Shown one piece after another: positions 57,695-64,000 of a stretch of DNA of 64,000 bases. The DNA is taken from positions 61,026,789 through 61,090,788 of the forward strand of contig JAVHZZ010000003.1 of the NCBI GenBank assembly GCA_036250195.1, written 5' to 3'. A program made the translations under genes and the position numbers. The stretch is from Mixophyes australis. Its lineage: Eukaryota; Chordata; Amphibia; Anura; Limnodynastidae. Numbering within the stretch: the stretch's first letter is position 1; the number at the start of each line of letters is the position of its first letter. The notes under the pieces were generated by a model. That model was not told where the DNA came from, made no database searches, and saw nothing but the letters and a program-made list of their open reading frames with translations.

Positions 57695-58556
57695 GTACCA
57701 CTGGACTGGAGTTATACAGCAGTACCACTGGACTTATACGGCAGGATCAGTGAACTTATATAGCAGTACCACTGGACTTATACGGCAGGATCAGTGAACT
57801 TATATAGCAGTACCACTGGACTTATACGGCAGGATCAGTGAACTTATATAGCAGTACCACTGGACTTATACGGCAGGATCAGTGAACTTATATAGCAGTA
57901 CCACTGGACTTATACGGCAGGATCAGTGGACTTAAACAGCAGTACCACTGGACTTATACGGCAGGATCAGTGGACTTAAACAGCAGTACCACTGGACTTA
58001 TACGGCAGGATCAGTGAACTTATATAGCAGTACCACTGGACTTATACGGCAGGATCAGTGGACTTATATAGCAGTACCACTGGACTTATACGGCAGGATC
58101 AGTGGACTTAAACAGCAGTACCACTGGACTTATACGGCAGGATCAGTGGACTTAAACAGCAGTACCACTGGACTTATACGGCAGGATCAGTGAACTTATA
58201 TAGCAGTACCACTGGACTTATACGGCAGGATCAGTGGACTTAAACAGCAGTACCACTGGACATATACGGCAGGATCAGTAAACTTATATAGCAGTACCAC
58301 TGGACTTATATGGCAGGATCAGTGGACTTAAACAGCAGTACCACTGGACTTATACGGCAGGATCAGTGGACTTAAACAGCAGTACCACTGGACTTATACG
58401 GCAGGATCAGTAGACTTAAACAGCAGTACCACTGGACTTATACGGCAGGATCAGTGAACTTAAATAGCAGTACCACTGGACTTATACGGCAGGATCAGTG
58501 GACTTATACAGCAGTACCACTGGACTTATACGGCAACACAGCACAGGACAGCAGTA
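57695..58556. repeat. 44-bp tandem array inside the hAT element
   Basis: Nineteen 'agtaccactggactt'-phased units from 57721 to 58513, spaced exactly 44 bp (18 periods with no indel), preceded by a variant at 57695. Units alternate a few variants ('cagtgaacttatatagc' versus 'cagtggacttaaacagc'). It lies in the subterminal region between the transposase start and the right end, where hAT transposases often bind repeated sites. Confidence 0.92.
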
Positions 58557-58806
58557 CCACTGGACTGGACACAGGACAGCACCACTGGAATTATGGCGGC
58601 AACACCACCACTGGACTGAGCAGGACAGAGCACAGGACAGCACCACTGGACTGAGCAGGACAGCACCACTGGACTGAGCAGGACAGCACCACTGGACTGA
58701 GCAGGACAGAGCACAGGACAGCACCACTGGACTGAGCAGGACAGAGCACAGGACACCACCACTGGACTGAGCAGGACAGAGCACAGGACAGCACCACTAA
58801 TGAGCA
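58546..58806. repeat. Second minisatellite, 'ccactggactgagcagga' units
   Basis: Irregular units of 'caccactggactgagcagga' with an optional 'cagagcacaggacag' follow the 44-bp array and share its 'ccactggact' core. Translations of either strand give repetitive Ser/Cys/Val-rich peptides, which are artefacts. Confidence 0.85.
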
Positions 58807-59340
58807 GGACAGAGGACACCACTAACACACCCTCCCTCTTCCCTCTCCAATGCCCGAGTGAAGATGGCGGCGGCAAGCGAGGGAATAATATGAATCCGGA
58901 TCTCGCGAGATCCGACGGCGGGATGATGAGGTTTTGCCTCGTTCTGAGTTTTGCGATCGGCGGGAATACCCGTACAGTGCTCGGATCAGGTTTGGATCGG
59001 CACTGTTCGGGGGTGTTCTGATTTGCCAAATCCGGACCCGCTCATCTCTAGTTATTGTGCTCTTGGTCAGTTTTAGTAACAGTGAAATTTCCATGCAGAT
59101 ATCACACCGACCTGTACAATATAAGGTATTGTCTTCAGACGTTAGTTATATTTTTTTAATAGCAACAAATGTTGTGCAAACCTATTTGTTATGCTCCCCC
59201 CCCCCACCCCCACAGCATCTCAACATACTGTATATCTATGACATAGTCTGACAGTCAGGTCTCCCCTGGAGTGGTGATATATATATAAGGTATGTATAAT
59301 ACTTTTGTCTTTTTTGACACGAAAGTATTTAACATCACAC

Positions 59341-59342
<2 letters not shown>

Positions 59343-59407
<65 letters not shown>

Positions 59408-59446
59408 GTGTGTGTGTGTGTATGTATGTGTGTGTGTGTGTGTGTA

Positions 59447-59500
<54 letters not shown>
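59343..59500. repeat. (TA)n-(TG)n-(TA)n microsatellite
   Basis: About 60 bp of TA, then about 40 bp of TG-rich repeat, then about 48 bp of TA. Frames of Tyr/Ile or Cys/Val repeats across it are artefacts. Such tracts can extrude cruciforms and form Z-DNA in the TG part. Confidence 0.95.
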
Positions 59501-59501
<1 letters not shown>

Positions 59502-60823
59502 GTAGTTTTATAGATTTTGTAACTGACCTCAACATTTTGATCACGGTCCTGAATTTAGGACAATGCTACTTTATACTACTCACCTCAAACTACAGACATG
59601 AATATAATGATGATTCTATAGTTAGACTCTAGAGGGCAGTATAACACTTTGTATTATCTCAATCACTGTTTTCCACTCTCATTAAGCAGGAAGTGTACTT
59701 TTGAAATAAATATATAACATATTTATGGGGGCACTCCTTCCCCTCACGGATCCAGTAGGTATCGTATACATTAAAGCACAATTATGTGCCAAAGTGAGGT
59801 TCTAACATGAAGAGTAAACTGGTATATTGTGTGCTTATAGGGCTAGTGATCAGTAATCCCACAAGTAAGCAATCTTAAACATGTAGTAATAAAGTACTAA
59901 AAATGTTTTTTTTCAGACAAGATAAACACATTTAAGTCATAACACTTATTTTCAAAGTAGTTTTGTATCAGAAGCAAAGTCCATTCAATAAGACATAAAG
60001 AAATCCAAACTACATAAAACAACTTCTGAATCATTTAACATTCTACATGACAGCTTAAAACACAGCAATAACTAACTAACTAACTAACTAACTAACACAT
60101 TATCCTGCATTTTAGATGGTGGCTTTATTATGAAATTGTCACTTTATGAAACTAATTGCTGGAATATATTCATTGGACGTGCAGACACATTGGCGGCAAT
60201 GTAAGCATATAAATAAGGTTGCTATATTTAGATGAGCGTTGTTATTTGTAGTGACGGCTTTAAGCCTTTTCGGCTGCTCAAGCTGCATTTCATGTATTAA
60301 TAATGTGCTGGTCTATCTTGTAACTTTGATCCTAAATGTCATTATGTGTACATATAGCTAACTGAAATAATACAGCTTGTGTTGCCGTTTGTGGCAGGAC
60401 AACAAGGGACACAGCAATGTCCTTTTCTCAGACTACTTTGCACTTTGCATCTCCATCAAGAACAACAAATGCCCGGCCCACGTAGGCTGTTAGCGGTTAC
60501 CTCCTTAATGGTTAGGGCTTCTCTCCCTTTCATAGTCTGTGACTTCCCACTTCCCTTCATTTCCCTCCTCACATTATGACACTGGCCCAGTCACACGCAT
60601 GTCCTCGCTATCGTAATCATACAAATGTACAGGTTACTCCCTACAACCAGAGCAGCACATTTATCTCCTGTAATACTTTGTACTGCTGTGAGAATTCTTA
60701 TAATCTACCCTGCCCTCTTTATGGACAAGGCCAGGTCTGGGATCTCCAATGTCCCCATGTCTGCAGTTGGCACCTGCGCCGCTCCCCTGTACCCCTGTGT
60801 TTATTCCAATTCCTGCTCTGTTC
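59501..60823. other. No gene recognised (59501-60823)
   Basis: AT-rich, with an (AACT)n microsatellite at about 60067-60096. From 60380 to 60820 the sequence is less AT-rich with overlapping 66-100 codon frames, but I see no domain, signal peptide pattern or consensus splicing that supports an exon. Confidence 0.35.
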
Positions 60824-62497
60824 ACATACATTTGAAAAATGTGTGCAACTGAGACTTTTGCATTTTTATTTACAGTAGAAATAGCAGATTAGTTGCTGGC
60901 TATAGCAGTGTGCTGGGGGAATTTGTCTCTGTTTTTTCCTTTTAGGATAACCCCACCCTTTCATGCACCTGTTATAGCCTATAAATTGATTTGAGCAACT
61001 ACCAGTTCTTTATTTGTCTGAGAGGCATGTTGGTGTCAGTAGCTGAGGGGGAGTACTGACATTGGATTGCTATTTGGAGGTCTCTGGGGTACCTCTTTGG
61101 TAAGTTAGCTCTCAATTTAAAAACACATATGTATGGCCCAAATATATGGGACTCTCATTGTTTAGAGTAGGACCACCCTATTAGCAAAATCACCTTGCCG
61201 TGGTGGGTGGCTTCAACATACATTTGCAAATGTGTGCAACTGAGACTTTTGCATTTTTATCTACAGTAGAAATAGCAGATCTGTTGCTGGCTATAGCAGT
61301 GTGCTGGGGGAATTTGTCTCTGTTTTTTCCTTTTAGGATAACCCCACCCTTTCATGCACCTGTTATAGCCTATAAATTGATTTGAGCAACTACCAGTTCT
61401 TTATTTGTCTGAGAGGCATGTTGGTGTCAGTAGCTGAGGGGGAGTACTGACATTGGATTGCTATTTGGAGGTCTCTGGGGTACCTCTTTGGTAAGTTAGC
61501 TCTCAATTTAAAAACACATATGTATGGCCCAAATATATGGGACTCTCATTGTTTAGAGTAGGACCACCCTATTAGCAAAATCACCTTGGCGTGGTGGGTG
61601 GCTTCAACATACATTTGCAAATGTGTGCAACTGAGACTTTTGCATTTTTATCTACAGTAGAAATAGCAGATCTGTTGCTGGCTATAGCAGTGTGCTGGGG
61701 GAATTTGTCTCTGTTTTTTCCTTTTAGGATAACCCCACCCTTTAATGCACCTGTTATAGCCTATAAATTGATTTGAGCAACTACCAGTTCTTTATTTGTC
61801 TGAGAGGCATGTTGGTGTCAGTAGCTGAGGGGGAGTACTGACATTGGATTGCTATTTGGAGGTCTCTGGGGTACCTCTTTGGTAAGTTAGCTCTCAATTT
61901 AAAAACACATATGTATGGCCCAAATATATGGGACTCTCATTGTTTAGAGTAGGACCACCCTATTAGCAAAAGCACCTTGGCGTGGTGGGTGGCTTCAACA
62001 TACATTTGCAAATGTGTGCAACTGAGACTTTTGCATTTTTATCTACAGTAGAAATAGCAGATCTGTTGCTGGCTATAGCAGTGTGCTGGGGGAATTTGTC
62101 TCTGTTTTTTCCTTTTAGGATAACCCCACCCTTTCATGCACCTGTTATAGCCTATAAATTGATTTGAGCAACTACCAGTTCTTTATTTGTCTGAGAGGCA
62201 TGTTGGTGTCAGTAGCTGAGGGGGAGTACTGACATTGGATTGCTATTTGAAGGTCTCTGAAGTACCTCTTTGGTAAGTTAGCTCTCAATTTAAAAACACA
62301 TATGTATGGCCCAAATATATGGGACTCTCATTGTTTAGAGTAGGACCACCCTATTAGCAAAAGCACCTTGGCGTGGTGGGTGGCTTCAACATACATTTGC
62401 AAATGTGTGCAACTGAGACTTTTGCATTTTTATCTACAGTAGAAATAGCAGATCTGTTGCTGGCTATAGCAGTGTGCTGGGGGAATTTGTCTCTGTT
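60824..62497 (+). repeat. 391-bp tandem repeat, about 4.3 units
   Basis: Homologous starts of 'acatacatttg' at 60824, 61216, 61607, 61998 and 62389 give one 392-bp and three 391-bp periods. Units are nearly identical, differing at single bases. Each has a 61-codon open frame (e.g. 61200-61385) that exists only because the repeat is homogeneous; a strong GTAAGT and a 'tttttatctacag' string also recur in each unit. Function unknown; it reads as a local satellite from recent unequal exchange. Confidence 0.92.
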
Positions 62498-63179
62498 CTT
62501 ACCTATATTTGCCATCTTCAGAGATCTCCCCTCATGGAGGCAGGGCAGGACTGGGACTACAAATAAGCCCTGGCATGTAAAGTACACAGGCCCACCTCAG
62601 TTCCAATAGGAAAGAAACTATGTGCCGCCGCTGCGCTGCGGGCCCGAAAAGGGCGTGGCCACATTGTGTTATGGGTGTGGCCAACATGGGGCATTGATAC
62701 ATACATTATAATAAAACATTACATTTATCACGCCCTCCCAGTCACATCATGCCATCCCCCCATGCACATTATGACACCCCCAGCAAACTGTACTTATCTA
62801 TGCTTTTGGTGCTGCTGACAACCATCAGGGTGGTAACTTCCTGTAGAGTAAGTAGCGAAGGTCTTTGTATCACAAGATTACCAAATCTAGCGATACTTAG
62901 AGCTCCTCGGCTTGCTCTACAGTCTGTGTCCTGTCCAGGAACTGGGAGCAGCTATCAGTTCCCTACCCCTAACCAGAGGTGGATTAAGGCTCAGGGGGCC
63001 CAGCGTATTTAAAACAGCAGGGCCCCTATTATGTAACATTGTTATCATTTTAGACAAATGCACAGGCACTACTGTTAGAAGCACACAGCTCTGCCTTCAC
63101 AAGCAGTATGTTGTGAAGCCGGACATACTGCCCAACTGTCCTTGCAGTCGGACCAAATCCCGACTAAGTGACACAGTCA
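62498..63179. other. Mixed repeat fragments (62498-63179)
   Basis: 62540-62760 begins 'caggactgggactacaaata' and 62971-63030 begins 'cagaggtggattaaggctca', both resembling hAT ends, but I found no partners or target duplications. No gene. Confidence 0.35.
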
Positions 63180-63720
63180 CTTTCACAACTTGTAGCAGCT
63201 GGTTTCTTTAGCTCAGTTCCTGCTTGTCTTGATCCTGGAATATTGGATGGCCTATTTTGAAAAAAAAATGGGTAGATGAGATTTAGAAAACTCCAACCAG
63301 CCCCAGTGTTAAAACAATAGCACTCACGTGTTATAATTAGGCCTTCCTCCAGTCCCCACAATATTAGTATTCACATTTAATAAGTAGACCTATTTCCCTC
63401 CAACCAGCTCCAACATTAAATTAACAGTATACCCATTTACTCAAAACATATTTCCCTCCTTCCAAACAGTCCCAGCAATAAATTAATTAGCATTAAAGTT
63501 TAATAAATATAACCATTTTCCACAACCATCCCCGGCAATAAATAATTCATATTCACATTTAATAAATTGCCCTCCTCCCCAAAATCAGCCCCATATTCAA
63601 TTGATAGCCCTAAACCACCCCAACATTAAATTAAAGGTTCCTTCACCTCACCTTAAATAATTAGCCCCCACCTACACTCCACCATTAAATAGCCTACCTC
63701 CCACACTATATTAAGATCCT
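63180..63720 (+). repeat. AT-rich degenerate tandem repeat family A, copy 2
   Basis: The leader 'gatcctggaatattggatgg' and units such as 'caacattaaattaacag' and 'cacatttaataaattgccct' match the 12241-13080 copy in the same orientation. The unit spacing is irregular. Confidence 0.6.
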
Positions 63721-64000
63721 CCCTTCCCTCACATATTATATTAAAATACTGCGTGCACACACACACACACACACACGCACACTATATTAAAATACTACGC
63801 ACACTATATTTAAAATACTGTGTGCACATGCACACTATATTTAAAGTACTGCGGGGACACACACTATATCAACATGGGGCCACACTAACACACTATATCA
63901 ACATGGGGCCATACACACACGCTATAACAACATGGGGCCACATACACACGCTATAACAACATGGGGCCACACACACACTATATCAATATGGGGCCGCACA
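63721..64000 (+). repeat. Short tandem repeats running off the window end
   Basis: A CA run (about 63757-63775) and 'actatattaaaatact' units give way to units of about 35 bp containing 'caacatggggcca' and 'acacactatat', still continuing at 64000. The His-rich frame there is an artefact. The array is cut by the window edge. Confidence 0.8.

Larger units (their letters stand above)
54008..59050 (-). mobile_element. Full-length hAT transposon, 5.04 kb
   Basis: Flanked by an 8-bp target duplication with one mismatch (GTTATTAT 54000-54007, GTTATTGT 59051-59058). Ends are imperfect inverted repeats: TAGGGATGTGCACCGG at the left; TAGAGATGAGCGGGTCCGG reversed at the right. The minus strand encodes a BED-finger hAT transposase (57613 to 54562). 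Between the transposase start and the right end lies a long tandem array (57695-58806). It is the presumed relative of the 460-bp deletion derivative at 17129-17588. Confidence 0.9.

Noticed and set aside
57721..58556. CRISPR-like array
   Set aside because: Units are contiguous 44-bp tandem repeats with no unique spacers, in a eukaryotic transposon.
58482..59029. Ser/Cys/Val-rich minus-strand frames of up to 167 codons
   Set aside because: Translation of the minisatellite inside the hAT element; repetition alone explains the open frames.
59255..59632. Tyr/Ile and Cys/Val repeat frames
   Set aside because: Artefact of the TA/TG microsatellite.
60379..60878. Overlapping 66-100 codon frames with cysteines
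   Set aside because: Three frames overlap, none has a domain, and the last runs into the tandem repeat; no splice pair is convincing.
60824..62497. snRNA, snoRNA or 5S gene array
   Set aside because: No Sm site, C/D or H/ACA box arrangement, or internal A/C boxes could be recognised in the 391-bp unit.
61200..62609. Four near-identical 61-78 codon frames
   Set aside because: They recur because the 391-bp repeat recurs; the signal-peptide-like Leu stretch is not accompanied by promoter or splice evidence.

Overview
This looks like intergenic and intronic DNA from a vertebrate, most likely an amphibian (probably a frog). The inference rests on repeat content: tRNA-derived SINE copies, many hAT and palindromic MITE copies, Tc1-like and L1-like relics, Ty3-like LTR relics and an amphibian-style class I endogenous retrovirus. 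Base composition is AT-rich, and nearly all open frames are short and unsupported. The species call is inference.

The one host gene I can support is a four-exon CC chemokine on the + strand (coding 15618-20909, 121 residues). It has a TATA box, a consensus NF-kB site just upstream, four exons with GT/AG borders and compatible phases, and poly(A) signals about 1 kb beyond the stop. It belongs with the homeostatic CCL19/CCL20/CCL21/CCL25-type chemokines, but carries two extra cysteines and a very basic tail. Its introns are full of mobile DNA: a palindromic MITE in intron 1, a deleted hAT in intron 2, and a SINE, two MITEs and a 315-bp foldback in intron 3.

Layout: 1-8.5 kb holds a palindromic MITE and two minus-strand LTR-retrotransposon relics. 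8.5-15.5 kb is mostly unannotated, with AT-rich tandem repeat and MITEs. 15.5-21.9 kb is the chemokine. 22-24.7 kb is an old repeat split by two hAT insertions, each with a perfect 8-bp target duplication. 25-37.5 kb holds Tc1 and L1 fragments, three more hAT elements with 8-bp duplications and a large TA-flanked MITE. 37565-47364 is a complete provirus with two 837-bp LTRs, gag, pro, pol and env, 4-bp target duplications and a few inactivating lesions. 47.4-54 kb is largely unannotated. 54008-59050 is a full-length hAT transposon with a broken transposase and a 19-unit 44-bp tandem array. 59.3-59.5 kb is a TA/TG microsatellite, 60.8-62.5 kb a 391-bp tandem repeat, and 62.5-64 kb further repeat fragments.

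The main links between regions are these. The 460-bp element in chemokine intron 2 is an internally deleted relative of the 5-kb hAT at 54 kb, with matching left and right ends. Several MITE families recur across the window: a CCAAT-bearing palindrome four times, a CATACTT-ended GC-rich family about five times and the SINE three times. All coordinates were read by eye; no database search was possible.
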